A stretch of DNA of 64,000 nucleotides from Gammaproteobacteria bacterium (GTDB lineage Bacteria > Pseudomonadota > Gammaproteobacteria > Nevskiales > Nevskiaceae), in contig JACPFV010000008.1 of assembly GCA_016182805.1 (NCBI GenBank), forward strand, positions 34,781 through 98,780, read 5' to 3'. Numbering within the stretch: the stretch's first letter is position 1; each line of letters opens with the position of its first letter. Positions 28,301 through 38,771 of this stretch are shown here, one piece after another. Below the pieces are notes generated by a model. The model did not search any database and was not told the DNA's origin. It saw nothing but the letters and a program-made list of their open reading frames with translations. The translations under genes and the position numbers were made by a program.

Positions 28301-29215
28301 ATGCGGATTGGAATTGACCTCGGCGGCACCAAGATCGAAGGCATCGTCATGGGCCCGCGCGCGGAAATCCTGCGACGCGAGCGCATCGCCACGCCGGCGG
28401 GCGACTACGACGCCACGGTGTGCGCCATCCGCGATCTGGTCGGGCGCCTGGAGGCGGCGGTGGCGGCGCGCGGGCTGCCTGTGGGCGTGGGCACGCCCGG
28501 CGCGGTGTCGCCGTTTTCCGGGCGCATGAAGAACTGCAATTCCACCTGCTTGAACGGCCAGCCGCTGAAGCAGGATCTGGAAGCCGCGCTGGGGCGCGAG
28601 CTGCGGCTGGCCAACGACGCCGACTGCCTGGCGCTGTCGGAGGCGCACGACGGCGCCGCCGCGGGCGCGGCGACGGTGTTCGGGGTTATTCTGGGCACCG
28701 GCGTCGGCGGAGGGATCGTGGTGCACGGTCAACTGCTGTCGGGTCCCAACGCCATCGCCGGCGAATGGGGCCACAACCCGCTGCCCTGGCCGCGCGCGGA
28801 GGCGGGCGAACTGCCCGGCCCGGCCTGCTGGTGCGGGCGCCACGGCTGCATCGAGACCTGGCTGTCCGGGCCGGGCCTTGCGGCGGACCACCGGCGCACG
28901 ACCGGCGAGCGGCGCGGCGGCGAGGAGATCGTCGCCCGCGCCGAGCAGGGCGATGCCGCCGCCGCCGCGACGCTGGCGCGCTACGAAGAGCGGCTGGCGC
29001 GTGCCCTGGCCCATGTCGTCAACATCCTGGACCCGCACGCCATCGTGCTGGGCGGCGGCCTGTCGCGCGTGGCGCGCTGGTACCGCGAGGTGCCGGCGCT
29101 GTGGGGCCGCTGGATATTCTCCGACCGGGTGGCGACGCGCCTGCTGCCTTCGCGGCACGGCGACTCCAGCGGGGTGCGCGGCGCGGCCTGGCTGTGGCCG
29201 GAGCCTTCCGCGTGA
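28301..29215 (+). CDS. ROK family sugar kinase (fructokinase / N-acetylglucosamine kinase type)
   Basis: A 304-aa ROK kinase that phosphorylates a hexose with ATP. Seen: the phosphate-1 motif MRIGIDLGGTKIEGIV, LANDADCLALSEA with catalytic Asp, GVILGTGVGGGIV, and the zinc-binding GHNPLPW...CWCGRHGCIETW typical of fructokinase/NagK-type ROK proteins. The sugar cannot be fixed from sequence. Its first codons lie at the right boundary of the type I island, and an older stub of the same start remains at 18945. It overlaps the following kinase gene by 4 nt. Confidence 0.9.
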   Translation: MRIGIDLGGTKIEGIVMGPRAEILRRERIATPAGDYDATVCAIRDLVGRLEAAVAARGLPVGVGTPGAVSPFSGRMKNCNSTCLNGQPLKQDLEAALGRELRLANDADCLALSEAHDGAAAGAATVFGVILGTGVGGGIVVHGQLLSGPNAIAGEWGHNPLPWPRAEAGELPGPACWCGRHGCIETWLSGPGLAADHRRTTGERRGGEEIVARAEQGDAAAAATLARYEERLARALAHVVNILDPHAIVLGGGLSRVARWYREVPALWGRWIFSDRVATRLLPSRHGDSSGVRGAAWLWPEPSA

Positions 29216-29745
29216 CGGCGCCGCGCCTGGTGGTCGCGCTGATGGGCATCCCCGGCTCGGGCAAGACCACGCTGGCGCGCGAGCTGGCGCGCAAGACTGG
29301 CCTTTCCATCGTCGACCGCGATTCGATCCGCGCCGCCATGTTCCCGGCCTGCCGGTTCACCGAGGCGGAAAAGCACGCCGCCAACGGCGCGGTGTTCGCG
29401 GCGGTGGAGGCGCACGGCGCGCTGGGCCAGGGCTGCATCGTCGACGGCATGACCTTCTCCAGCCCGGCCAAGCGCAGCCGGCTGCGCCTGCTGGCCTACC
29501 GCCACGATCTCGACTACGCGGCGATCTGCCTGCGCTGCCCGGTGGAGCTGGCGATCGAGCGCGTGCAAGCCCAGCCCCGCCACCCGGCGCGCGACCGCGA
29601 CCCGGAGCTGGTGCGCGAGGTGGCCACGCGCTTCGCGCCGCCGGAAGACGACGCCCTGGTGCTGGATGGCCGCCTGCCGGCGGTGGAGCAACTGGCGGTG
29701 GTGCTGGAATGGCTGGCCTGGGACCGCCCGGCGCGGCGCGAATAG
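29212..29745 (+). CDS. P-loop AAA/zeta-toxin-like small-molecule kinase
   Basis: A 177-aa P-loop protein starting with GTG at 29212, inside the end of the ROK gene. Walker A is GIPGSGKTTLAREL near residue 12, followed by VDRDSIRAAMF and GCIVDGMTFSS. This matches the AAA_33 group of small kinases (gluconate kinase, chloramphenicol phosphotransferase, polynucleotide-kinase-like). The short CLRCPVELAIERVQ and ERV-type lid motif fit. Coupling with the ROK kinase suggests carbohydrate phosphorylation, but the substrate is unknown. Confidence 0.75.
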   Translation: MTAPRLVVALMGIPGSGKTTLARELARKTGLSIVDRDSIRAAMFPACRFTEAEKHAANGAVFAAVEAHGALGQGCIVDGMTFSSPAKRSRLRLLAYRHDLDYAAICLRCPVELAIERVQAQPRHPARDRDPELVREVATRFAPPEDDALVLDGRLPAVEQLAVVLEWLAWDRPARRE

Positions 29746-29783
29746 CCGGAACCCGGCCGCGGCCGCGCACTCGAAACGTACCC

Positions 29784-30320
29784 ATGCCGTTGCGCGGGTG
29801 GTACTTGATCGCCGCCCTGACGATCCCGGCGTGGGCCACGGCCCAGGAGGTCGCCATGCAACTGATGTCGTCCGCGTTCGCGCCCAACGGCGCCATCCCC
29901 GTTAAGTACACCTGCGAGGGCCAGGACGTCTCGCCGCCGCTGACCTGGGCCGACGTGCCGGCCGGCGCGAAAAGCCTGGCGCTGATCGTGGACGACCCCG
30001 ACGCGCCCGACCCGGCGGCGCCGCGCATGACCTGGGTGCACTGGGTCCTGTACAACCTGCCGGCCGGCGCGACCGGCCTGCCGGAAGGGGTCAAGGCCCT
30101 GCCGGTCGGCACGCTGGAAGGCATCAACGACTGGAAGCGCACCGGCTACGGCGGCCCCTGTCCGCCGGTCGGCCGGCACCGCTACTTCCACAAGCTCTAC
30201 GCGCTCGACACGGTCCTGCCCGACCTCGGGCGGCCGACCAAGGCCAGGCTGGAGCAGGCGATGAAGGGCCACGTGCTGGGCGAGGCGCAGCTCGTCGGCA
30301 CCTACCGGAAGCACCCCTGA
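29784..30320 (+). CDS. YbhB/YbcL family Raf kinase inhibitor-like protein
   Basis: A 178-aa protein of the phosphatidylethanolamine-binding (PEBP) fold. An N-terminal signal peptide (LRGWYLIAALTIPAWATA) suggests periplasmic location. Family blocks: AFAPNGAIPVKYTCEGQDVS, LIVDDPDAPDP, WVHWVLYNLP, GYGGPCPPVGRHRYFHKLYA and LGEAQLVGTYRK. The ligand-pocket Asp-Asp-Pro-Asp and His residues are conserved. The bacterial role is uncertain. The next gene has its own promoter, so this is probably the end of a transcript. Confidence 0.9.
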   Translation: MPLRGWYLIAALTIPAWATAQEVAMQLMSSAFAPNGAIPVKYTCEGQDVSPPLTWADVPAGAKSLALIVDDPDAPDPAAPRMTWVHWVLYNLPAGATGLPEGVKALPVGTLEGINDWKRTGYGGPCPPVGRHRYFHKLYALDTVLPDLGRPTKARLEQAMKGHVLGEAQLVGTYRKHP

Positions 30321-30336
30321 ACCGGCGCGGGGCGGG

Positions 30337-30352
30337 GCTATAATCCGCGCCC
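30337..30352 (+). promoter_or_regulatory. extended -10 promoter of the ABC exporter operon
   Basis: GCTATAATCCGCGCCC with a consensus -10 TATAAT at 30339-30344, just 10 nt before the ATG at 30355. The same box recurs twice upstream of ppa (56875 and 56930). The very short distance implies a nearly leaderless transcript. Confidence 0.6.
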
Positions 30353-30354
30353 TT

Positions 30355-31275
30355 ATGCCAGTTACCTCCGACGCCATCTCCATCGAGGGCGTCCGCAAGA
30401 CCTACGGCACGCTCAAGGCCCTCGACGGCGTGGAGTTTTCCATCCGCCGCGGCGAGTTCTTCGGCCTGCTCGGGCCCAACGGCGCCGGCAAGTCCACCCT
30501 GATCGGCATCATCGCCGGCCTGGTGCGCATGGACGCCGGCCGCGTCGCGGTGCTGGGCCACGACAACCGGCGCGAGTACCGCGCCGCGCGCCGCGCCCTG
30601 GGCGTGGTGCCGCAGGAGCTGGTGTTCGACCCCTTCTTCAGCGTGCGCGAATGCCTGCGCATCCAGGCCGGCTACTACGGCTGCGGCCGCGAGTACTGGC
30701 CGTGGATCGAGCGGTTGCTGGACGAGCTGGACCTGGCGTCCAAGGCCGGCGCGACCATCCGCCAACTGTCCGGCGGCATGAAGCGCCGCGTCCTGATCGC
30801 GCAGGCGCTGGTGCACAAGCCGCCGGTGGTGATCCTGGACGAGCCCACCGCCGGCGTCGACGTGGAGCTGCGCCGCACGCTGTGGCGCTTCGCGCGCAAG
30901 CTGCACGCCGAGGGCACCACGGTGGTGCTGACCACGCATTACCTGGAAGAGGCCGAGGAGCTGTGCCAGCGCATCGCCATCCTCGACCGGGGCCGGCTCA
31001 AGGCGTTGGAGGGCACCGGCCAGATCCTGGCGCGGCACCCGTTCCGCTTCCTGCGCCTGACCCTGGACGGCGACTTCCGCCTGCCGCCGGGCCTGGAACC
31101 CTGCGTGGTGTCGCGCCTCAACGGCAGCCTGGAGCTGAAGCTGAAACGCGAAGAGCAGCCGATCGGCGAGGTGCTGGAGTCGGTGCGCGGCGCGGGCTTC
31201 CGCATCGTCGACGTGCGCACGCGCGAGCCGACGCTGGAAGACGTGTTCCTGGAGCTGACCGGGGAGCGCGCATGA
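30355..31275 (+). CDS. ABC exporter ATP-binding protein (YadG-like)
   Basis: A 306-aa ATPase of the ABC-2 exporter group. Walker [13 protein letters not shown] near residue 40, signature QLSGGMKRRVLIAQAL, Walker B VVILDEPTAGVD, and H-loop VLTTHYLEEAEEL. A C-terminal extension of about 75 residues is typical of YadG/NodI-like subunits. It overlaps the permease gene by 4 nt and together they form a two-component exporter of unknown substrate, upstream of ibaG-murA as in many proteobacteria. Confidence 0.92.
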   Translation: MPVTSDAISIEGVRKTYGTLKALDGVEFSIRRGEFFGLLGPNGAGKSTLIGIIAGLVRMDAGRVAVLGHDNRREYRAARRALGVVPQELVFDPFFSVRECLRIQAGYYGCGREYWPWIERLLDELDLASKAGATIRQLSGGMKRRVLIAQALVHKPPVVILDEPTAGVDVELRRTLWRFARKLHAEGTTVVLTTHYLEEAEELCQRIAILDRGRLKALEGTGQILARHPFRFLRLTLDGDFRLPPGLEPCVVSRLNGSLELKLKREEQPIGEVLESVRGAGFRIVDVRTREPTLEDVFLELTGERA

Positions 31276-32033
31276 ACGTGTTCGGTTTCCGCACCCTGCT
31301 GGTCAAGGAAATCCGCCGCTTCTGGAAGGTGCTGGTGCAGACGGTGCTGTCGCCGGTCGTGACCGCCGTGCTGTACCTGGCCGTGTTCGGCCACGTGCTG
31401 GGCGAGCGCATGCAGGTGTTCCCCGGCGTGTCCTACACCGCGTTCATCATCCCCGGCCTCATCATGATGAGCGTGATCCAGAACGCCTTTGCCAACACGT
31501 CCTCGTCGCTGATCCAGTCCAAGATGATGGGCAACCTGGTGTTCCTGCTGATGGCGCCGCTGTCGGCCTGGGAACTGTTCGGCGCCTACGTGCTGGCCGG
31601 CATCCTGCGCGGCGTCCTGATCGGCACGGTGCTGTACGGCTTCGGCTGGCTGGTGGTGCCGCTGCCGCTGCATTCCTGGGCGGCGGTGCTCGCGATGACC
31701 GTGCTGGCCGGCGGCGCGCTGGCGGTGCTGGGCCTGATCGCCGGCATCCTGGCGGAGAAATTCGACCACCTGGCCGCGTTCCAGAACTTCTTCATCATGC
31801 CGGCCTCGTTCCTGTCCGGCGTGTTCTACTCGATCCACACGCTGCCGGAGTTCTGGCGCGGGCTGTCCCATTACAATCCCTTCTTCTACATGATCGACGG
31901 CTTCCGCTGGGGCTTCTTCGGCGTGGGCGACGCGACCATCGCCGCCAGCCTGCTGTGGACCGGCGGCTTCTTCGCGCTGTGCTCCGCCATCGCCCTGTGG
32001 ATGCTGCAAACCGGATACAGGCTGCGCCCATGA
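31272..32033 (+). CDS. ABC-2 type exporter permease (YadH-like)
   Basis: A 253-aa membrane protein with six predicted helices (for example LAVFGHVLGERM..., GVSYTAFIIPGLIMMSVIQN, LAMTVLAGGALAVLGLIAGI, and FFALCSAIALWMLQ). The late motif FIMPASFLSGVFYSIHTLP followed by HYNPFFYMIDGFRWGFFG is the ABC-2 signature of YadH/NodJ-like permeases. It partners the ATPase just upstream and overlaps ibaG by 4 nt, so the whole set through hisD may be one operon. Confidence 0.92.
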   Translation: MNVFGFRTLLVKEIRRFWKVLVQTVLSPVVTAVLYLAVFGHVLGERMQVFPGVSYTAFIIPGLIMMSVIQNAFANTSSSLIQSKMMGNLVFLLMAPLSAWELFGAYVLAGILRGVLIGTVLYGFGWLVVPLPLHSWAAVLAMTVLAGGALAVLGLIAGILAEKFDHLAAFQNFFIMPASFLSGVFYSIHTLPEFWRGLSHYNPFFYMIDGFRWGFFGVGDATIAASLLWTGGFFALCSAIALWMLQTGYRLRP

Positions 32034-32248
32034 CCAAAGACGACATCCAGCGACTGATCGAGGCCGGCCTGCCGGACGCGAAGGCCACCGTGCGCGGCGA
32101 CGACGGCCGGCACTTCGAGGCCGAGGTCGTGTGCCCGGCCTTCGCCGGCAAGAGCGTGGTGCAGCAGCACCGCATGGTCTATGCGACGCTGGGCGACCGC
32201 GTGGGCGGCGAGATCCACGCGCTGCAATTGAAGACGCGGGCCAACTAG
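32030..32248 (+). CDS. ibaG: BolA family protein IbaG
   Basis: A 72-aa BolA-like protein; family members bind glutaredoxin-ligated [2Fe-2S] clusters. Seen: MTKDDIQRLIEAGLPDAKAT, VRGDDGRHFEAEVVCPAFAG, KSVVQQHRMVYATLGD and IHALQLKT. The invariant RxxHxxVY-type segment (QQHRMVYATL) is present. Location immediately before murA identifies it as the IbaG/YrbA branch. It overlaps the permease by 4 nt. Confidence 0.92.
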   Translation: MTKDDIQRLIEAGLPDAKATVRGDDGRHFEAEVVCPAFAGKSVVQQHRMVYATLGDRVGGEIHALQLKTRAN

Positions 32249-34150
<1,902 letters not shown>

Positions 34151-34158
<8 letters not shown>

Positions 34159-35446
34159 AATCCGCCGCCTCGACACCCAGGACGCCGGCTTCGAGGCCGC
34201 GTTCCAGCGCCTGCTCGAGCGCACGCCGGAGGCCAATCCGGAGGTGGCGACGACCGTCGCCAACATCGTCGCCGACGTGCGCGCGCGCGGCGACGTGGCG
34301 CTGCTGGAGTACACCAACCACTTCGACCGCCGCAGCCTGCGCCACGCCGGCGAGCTGGAGGTGCCGGCGGCGAAGCGCGAGGCGGCCTGGAACGGCCTGG
34401 CGCGCGAGCTGCGCGACGTGCTGCAACGCGCCGCCGAGCGCATCCGCGTCTACGCCGAGTACCAGAAGCTCGCGCCCTTCGAGTTTTCCGACGCGCACGG
34501 CAACCGCCTGGGCCAGCGCGTCACGCCGCTGGACCGCGCCGGCATCTACGTGCCCGGCGGCAAGGCCGCCTATCCGTCCTCGGTGCTGATGAACGCCATC
34601 CCGGCCAAGGTTGCCGGCGTGCCGGAGATCGTCATGTGCGTGCCGGCGCCGGGCGGCGACCTGAACCCGGTGGTGCTGGCCGCCGCGCACCTGGCCGGCG
34701 TCGACCGCGTGTTCACCATCGGCGGCGCGCAGGCCGTGGCCGCGCTGGCCTACGGCACCGCGACGATCCCGCCGGTCGACAAGATCGTGGGCCCCGGCAA
34801 TGCCTACGTCGCCGCCGCCAAGCGCCTGGTGTTCGGGCGCGTGGGCATCGATTCCATCGCCGGCCCGTCCGAGATCGTCGTCGTCGCCGACGGCGGGAGC
34901 GACCCGCGCTGGATCGCCATGGACCTGTTCTCCCAGGCCGAGCACGACGAGGACGCGCAGGCCATCCTGCTGTCGCATGACGGCGGGTTCCTGGACCGCG
35001 TCGCGCAGGCCATGCAGGAGCGCGGCGCCGCGCTGCCGCGGCAGAAGATCGTCGCCGCCTCGATCAGGGAGCGCGGCGCCCTGATCCGCGTGCGCTCGCT
35101 GGACGAGGCCGTGGACCTGGCCAACCGCATCGCGCCCGAGCACCTGGAACTGAGCGTGGAGCGGCCGGAAGCGCTGCTGCCCGCCGTCCGCCACGCCGGC
35201 GCCGTGTTCCTGGGCCGCCACACGCCGGAAGCCTTCGGCGACTACTGCGCCGGCCCCAACCACGTGCTGCCGACCGCACGCGCCGCGCGCTACGCCAATC
35301 CGCTGGGCGTGTACGAATTCCAGAAGCGCACCAGCCTCATCGCCTGCTCGCCGGAAGGCGCGAAGCAACTCGCCCCCATCGCCAGTGCCCTGGCCGACGC
35401 TGAAGGCCTGCAAGCGCACGCCGCGAGCGCCCGCGACCGCGCTTGA
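34151..35446 (+). CDS. hisD: histidinol dehydrogenase
   Basis: A 431-aa enzyme that oxidises histidinol to histidine with two NAD+, the last step of the pathway. Seen: [79 protein letters not shown] (catalytic His/zinc ligand) and [13 protein letters not shown]. Complete and in frame. Other his genes do not follow; a hairpin element ends the operon and the next gene is on the opposite strand. Confidence 0.97.
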
Positions 35447-35449
35447 TTT

Positions 35450-35497
35450 CCCTCTCCCCTCGCGGGAGAGGGTGGCCCGCAGGGCCGGGAGAGGGGG
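35450..35497. repeat. double-hairpin REP-like element between convergent genes
   Basis: The first hairpin is 9 bp (35450-35458 with 35464-35472, loop CTCGC) and the second is GGCCC-GCA-GGGCC (35474-35486), followed by a third GGGAGAGGG copy that can pair alternatively with the left arm. This CTCTCCC-rich form is a common dispersed intergenic element in high-GC proteobacteria. Here it lies 4 nt after hisD and 6 nt from the end of the convergent gene, so it probably ends transcription from both sides. Confidence 0.6.
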
Positions 35498-35502
35498 TGC
35501 CC

Positions 35503-36273
35503 TTACGGAGAACCACACTCCGCGACAATCCGCCGCAACGCCTGATACCCCTTGACCAACCGCGGCCCCGGCCGCCCCAGAAACGCTTCCGTGACCGGAT
35601 AGACGCACCGCCGCGCCACCGCCGGAACGTGCTCCCAGCCGGGGCGGCGTAGCACCACGTCGGCGCGGTACTTGTCCTCCTTCACGCCGCACCAGCTCAT
35701 CACGATGGCGTCCGGCGATGCGGCCGTCGCCGCCGGATCGGAGACCTGAACGCTCTTGCCCGCCGTCTCGCCCCAGGGATTGCAGCCGCCGGCGAGGCCG
35801 ATCAGATCCGTCACCCAGGACTCGTGCGCCGGCGCGATCACCGGCTTGGGCCACCATTCCACCAGCAGCTTGGGCCGCGCGCCGCGCGGCTGGATTGGCG
35901 GCATCGCCTCGCGCATGCGACGCGCCAGCTCGCGCCCGCGCGCGGGGCAGCCCAGCGCATCGGCGATCGTCTCGACGCTGGCGAACACGTCCGCGAGGCT
36001 GCGCGGGTCGATCACCAGGATGGAAAAGCCGGTAGCGCGCAGTTGCCCGACGATGCGTTCGTGGCCGGGCACGGTCAGAGAGGTCAGGACCAGGTCCGGC
36101 CGCAGCGCCCGGACCTGGGCGACGTCCAGCTCCAGGTCGCGCCCCAGCTTGGGCAGGCCCGCGACCGCGTCGGCCGGGAAGTCGGAATCGTCGTCCACGC
36201 CGACCAGCAGCTGTGCGCAGCCCAGGGCGCAGACGATCTCGGTGTTGGAGCAGGTATGCGAAACGACCCGCAC
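35503..36273 (-). CDS. cobalamin-binding / periplasmic-binding-like protein (BtuF-like, no signal peptide)
   Basis: A 256-aa protein of the BtuF/FepB-type substrate-binding fold. Seen: RVVSHTCSNTEIVCALGCAQ, LPKLGRDLELDVAQVRALRP, PDLVLTSLTVPGHERIVGQL and VTEAFLGRPGPRLVKGYQAL. The MRVVSHTCSNTE start lacks any signal peptide, so it would be cytoplasmic; such leaderless cobalamin-binding proteins are common. No BtuC or BtuD is adjacent. Ligand not certain. Confidence 0.8.
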   Translation of the reverse strand: MRVVSHTCSNTEIVCALGCAQLLVGVDDDSDFPADAVAGLPKLGRDLELDVAQVRALRPDLVLTSLTVPGHERIVGQLRATGFSILVIDPRSLADVFASVETIADALGCPARGRELARRMREAMPPIQPRGARPKLLVEWWPKPVIAPAHESWVTDLIGLAGGCNPWGETAGKSVQVSDPAATAASPDAIVMSWCGVKEDKYRADVVLRRPGWEHVPAVARRCVYPVTEAFLGRPGPRLVKGYQALRRIVAECGSP

Positions 36274-36279
36274 CGCGCG

Positions 36280-36717
36280 CTAGCTTCCCGTGATGTCCCT
36301 GACCGCGCGATGGACGCCCGAATGCCACGACCCGCACAGGATGCCGCAGACCAGGCCGCCGGTGAGCGGGATCTTGGGCTCGAAGGTGATCGTGTATTCG
36401 AGCTTGGTGCCGCCCGGCACGTCGTTGAACACGATGCGGCCGAGGTGGTTCTTGATCGGGCCGCCCTTGGTGATGGCGTATTCGATCAGCGCCGGCGGCT
36501 CGTACTTGACGATGGTCTCCTCGAACACCATGCCGGTGTTGCGGATCTCGCGCACGCTGCCCAGGCCGTTCGGGTCGGCCGGGTCGCGGCCGTCCTTCAC
36601 GCGCGTGAACTTGCCGCCCCAGATGCGGCCGAACTTCTGGTGGTCCGCGAAGTACGCAAATACCTTTTCGCGCGGCGCCGCGAAGAACTGCTCGAACCGC
36701 ACCATCTGCTGGGCCAC
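36280..36717 (-). CDS. SRPBCC (START-like) family protein
   Basis: A 145-aa single-domain SRPBCC protein. Seen: FEQFFAAPREKVFAYFADHQ at the N-terminus (the polyketide-cyclase-2 opening), a central GSVREIRNTGMVFEETIVKY and the C-terminal helix. It should bind a hydrophobic ligand; no specific role can be assigned. It lies 6 nt upstream of the cobalamin-binding protein gene in the same orientation, so they are probably cotranscribed. Confidence 0.82.
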   Translation of the reverse strand: MAQQMVRFEQFFAAPREKVFAYFADHQKFGRIWGGKFTRVKDGRDPADPNGLGSVREIRNTGMVFEETIVKYEPPALIEYAITKGGPIKNHLGRIVFNDVPGGTKLEYTITFEPKIPLTGGLVCGILCGSWHSGVHRAVRDITGS

Positions 36718-36784
36718 CGCTCGCTCTCCCGATTCCCTTGGCCGGGGAATTCTTGCATAGCCGGCTGCGCCGTGCCGCCCGGGG

Positions 36785-38134
36785 CTAATGCCCCGCGATG
36801 GTCATGGCCTCGATCAGCACCGAGCCGCAGCGCACGCCGGTGCGCACGTCCACGTCGGACCCGACCGCGCGGATGGCCTTGAACATGTCCGCCAGGTTGC
36901 CGGCGATCGTGACTTCATGGACGGGGTAGGCGAGGACGCCGTTCTCCACCCAGAAGCCCGCCGCGCCGCGCGAGTAGTCGCCAGTGACGAGGTTGAGGCC
37001 CTGGCCCATCAGCTCGGTGACGACCAGGCCGGTGCCCATCTCGCGCAGCAACTGCTCATAGCCCAGCGGCCCCGGCGCGATCGCCAGATTGAACACGCCG
37101 CCCGCGTTGCCGGTGCTCCGCATCCCCAGCTTGCGCGCCGAATAGCTGCCGAGCAGGTAGCCGTTCAGCACGCCGCCGTCCACCAGCACGCGCTCCGCGG
37201 TCGCCACGCCTTCGTTGTCGAAAGCCGCGCTGGCCGCGCCGCGCGGGATGAAAGGTTTCTGCTCAGCACGCACGATCGAAGAGAAAACCGGCTGCCCGAG
37301 CTTGTCCAGCAGGAAGCTCGCCTTGCGGTACAGCGCGCCGCCCGAAACCGCCGAGATGAAATGCCCGAACAGCCCGCGCGCCAGGTCCGGCACGAACAGC
37401 ACCGGCGCCGTGCGCGTGGACAGCTTGCGCGCGCCCAGGCGCGCCACCGCGCGCTCGCCGGCCTTGCGCCCGACCGCCTCGACGCTCTCCAACTCGTCGG
37501 GATGCCGCGCCGAAGTCCACCAGTCGTCGCGCTGCATCTCGTCGCCGTCGACCGCGATCGCCGCGCAGGACAGCGAGTGCCGCGAGGCGCGCCGCTCGCC
37601 GACGAAGCCGTGCGTGTTCGCGTACAGCTCGATGCCGGCGGAGGTGGAAAGGCCCGCCCCCTCGGACTGCGTGATGCGCCGGTCCACCGCGAACGCCGCC
37701 GCCTCGCAGGCGCGCGCCCGCTCGATCGCGTCGTCCGGCGAGAGGTCCCACGGATGCTCCAGGTCCAGGTCGGGGAACGCGGTTGCCATGCGGTCCGCGT
37801 CCGCCAGCCCGTTGCACGGGTCGTCCTGGCTCATGCGCGCAATGGAACAGGCCGCCGCCACCGCCTCGGCCACGCCCTGGTCGGAAAGGTCGCCCGTGCC
37901 GGCCGACCCCGAGCGCGTGCCGAAGTAGACCGTCACGCTGAAATCGCGATCGCGATGAAACTCCACCGACTCGACCTCGCCCTTGCGCACGTTGACCGAC
38001 AGGCCGCGGCTGACGGAGAGGCCGCATTCGGCCTGGGAGGCGCCGGCGGCGCGGGCAAGCGTCAACGCACGGTCGAGAACCGGCGCCAGATCGGAGGAAC
38101 CCGGCAAGGCGGGCGAAGCTGGAATGTTGGTCAC
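36785..38134 (-). CDS. pmbA: metallopeptidase PmbA/TldE
   Basis: A 449-aa PmbA (TldE), partner of TldD in a zinc protease that trims peptides such as microcin B17 and the CcdA antitoxin. Seen: the N-terminal ALTLARAAGASQAECGLSVS and VEFHRDRDFSVTVYFGTRSG, then SGGALYRKASFLLDKLGQPV, FDNEGVATAERVLVDGGVLN and SRGAAGFWVENGVLAYPVHE. The GTG at 38134 is taken because it overlaps the vapC stop (GTGA). The link to a toxin-antitoxin pair upstream is notable given TldD/E's antitoxin substrates. Confidence 0.93.
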   Translation of the reverse strand: MTNIPASPALPGSSDLAPVLDRALTLARAAGASQAECGLSVSRGLSVNVRKGEVESVEFHRDRDFSVTVYFGTRSGSAGTGDLSDQGVAEAVAAACSIARMSQDDPCNGLADADRMATAFPDLDLEHPWDLSPDDAIERARACEAAAFAVDRRITQSEGAGLSTSAGIELYANTHGFVGERRASRHSLSCAAIAVDGDEMQRDDWWTSARHPDELESVEAVGRKAGERAVARLGARKLSTRTAPVLFVPDLARGLFGHFISAVSGGALYRKASFLLDKLGQPVFSSIVRAEQKPFIPRGAASAAFDNEGVATAERVLVDGGVLNGYLLGSYSARKLGMRSTGNAGGVFNLAIAPGPLGYEQLLREMGTGLVVTELMGQGLNLVTGDYSRGAAGFWVENGVLAYPVHEVTIAGNLADMFKAIRAVGSDVDVRTGVRCGSVLIEAMTIAGH

Positions 38135-38499
38135 AAATTCGCGAGGAGTTCGAAGTCGGAATCGGCCGTTTCGAGCGTGGCGCCGTGATGGCGCGCGCAC
38201 GCGGCGATCAGGATGTCGGTGGCCGGCACGGTAACGCCGCGCGAACGCGCGTCGCGGGCCAGCGCACAGGATACGCTCCACACGTCCGGCGTGACGGGCA
38301 ACTCCGGCAACAGGCGCTCGAGATCGCGGAACACGCGCTTTTCCCTGTCCCCGCCGGCGCCGTTCCACAGCTCCAGCCGCACCATCGGGCACCAGCATGC
38401 CAAGCCCGCCTCGAGCGCGCGCTCCACGCGCACGCGCACGCCGGCATCGCCGTCCGGGCGCAGCATGTGAATCCAGGACGAAGTGTCCACCAGGATCAC
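38131..38499 (-). CDS. vapC: VapC-type PIN-domain ribonuclease toxin
   Basis: A 122-aa PIN-domain toxin expected to cut tRNA or rRNA. The four acidic metal ligands are recognisable: Asp5 (ILVDTSSWIHML), Glu43 (MVRLELWNG), Asp95 (PATDILIAAC) and Asp113 or Asp115 (TADSDFELL). Start ATG 38499, 6 nt after vapB. Its stop overlaps the pmbA start by 4 nt, so the toxin and PmbA are likely cotranslated. Confidence 0.93.
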   Translation of the reverse strand: MILVDTSSWIHMLRPDGDAGVRVRVERALEAGLACWCPMVRLELWNGAGGDREKRVFRDLERLLPELPVTPDVWSVSCALARDARSRGVTVPATDILIAACARHHGATLETADSDFELLANL

Positions 38500-38505
38500 G
38501 GCGGC

Positions 38506-38709
38506 TCAGCCCTTGCGGCGTTGCTGGCGAAGTTCCTCGGTGGTTAGAAGCGCGTCGCAAGTGCCGGCGTGCTTGACCAGTTCGGCCATGCGCTTGCGCC
38601 GGTTGAAGTCCTCGATCGCCGTCACAATCGCCTCGCGCTTGGTCTTGGCGCGCGCGAACCGCATGGCATCCGCAAGTTCCTTATCGGGAATATCGACGGT
38701 GGTCTTCAT
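38506..38709 (-). CDS. vapB: VapB-type antitoxin
   Basis: A 67-aa antitoxin. The N-terminal MKTTVDIPDKELADAMRFAR followed by AKTKREAIVTAIEDFNRRKR is a ribbon-helix-helix DNA-binding domain of the type II DUF2191 VapB group. The C-terminal tail should wrap the VapC active site. It is the first gene of the vapBC operon that reads on into pmbA. Confidence 0.92.
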   Translation of the reverse strand: MKTTVDIPDKELADAMRFARAKTKREAIVTAIEDFNRRKRMAELVKHAGTCDALLTTEELRQQRRKG

Positions 38710-38771
38710 GATTCCAGTTTAGGTGCTGACGGAATCCGAAGCAATGCGATGGGTGTCCGAACTCCGCCGAC

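Larger units (their letters stand above)
18960..28329 (+). mobile_element. type I restriction island bracketed by 14-bp direct repeats (no integrase seen)
   Basis: The 9.4-kb block between the two GACCTCGGCGGCAC repeats holds hsdM, higB, higA, hsdS, a GIY-YIG protein, fic and hsdR, all on the plus strand. It is inserted in the 5' end of the ROK kinase gene and rebuilds that 5' end at its right boundary. No integrase, transposase or inverted-repeat ends are visible, so transfer may have been by homologous recombination, or the repeats may be att-like remnants of a lost recombinase. The repeat lies in a conserved phosphate-binding motif, so chance conservation of the 14-mer cannot be fully excluded. 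Confidence 0.5.
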
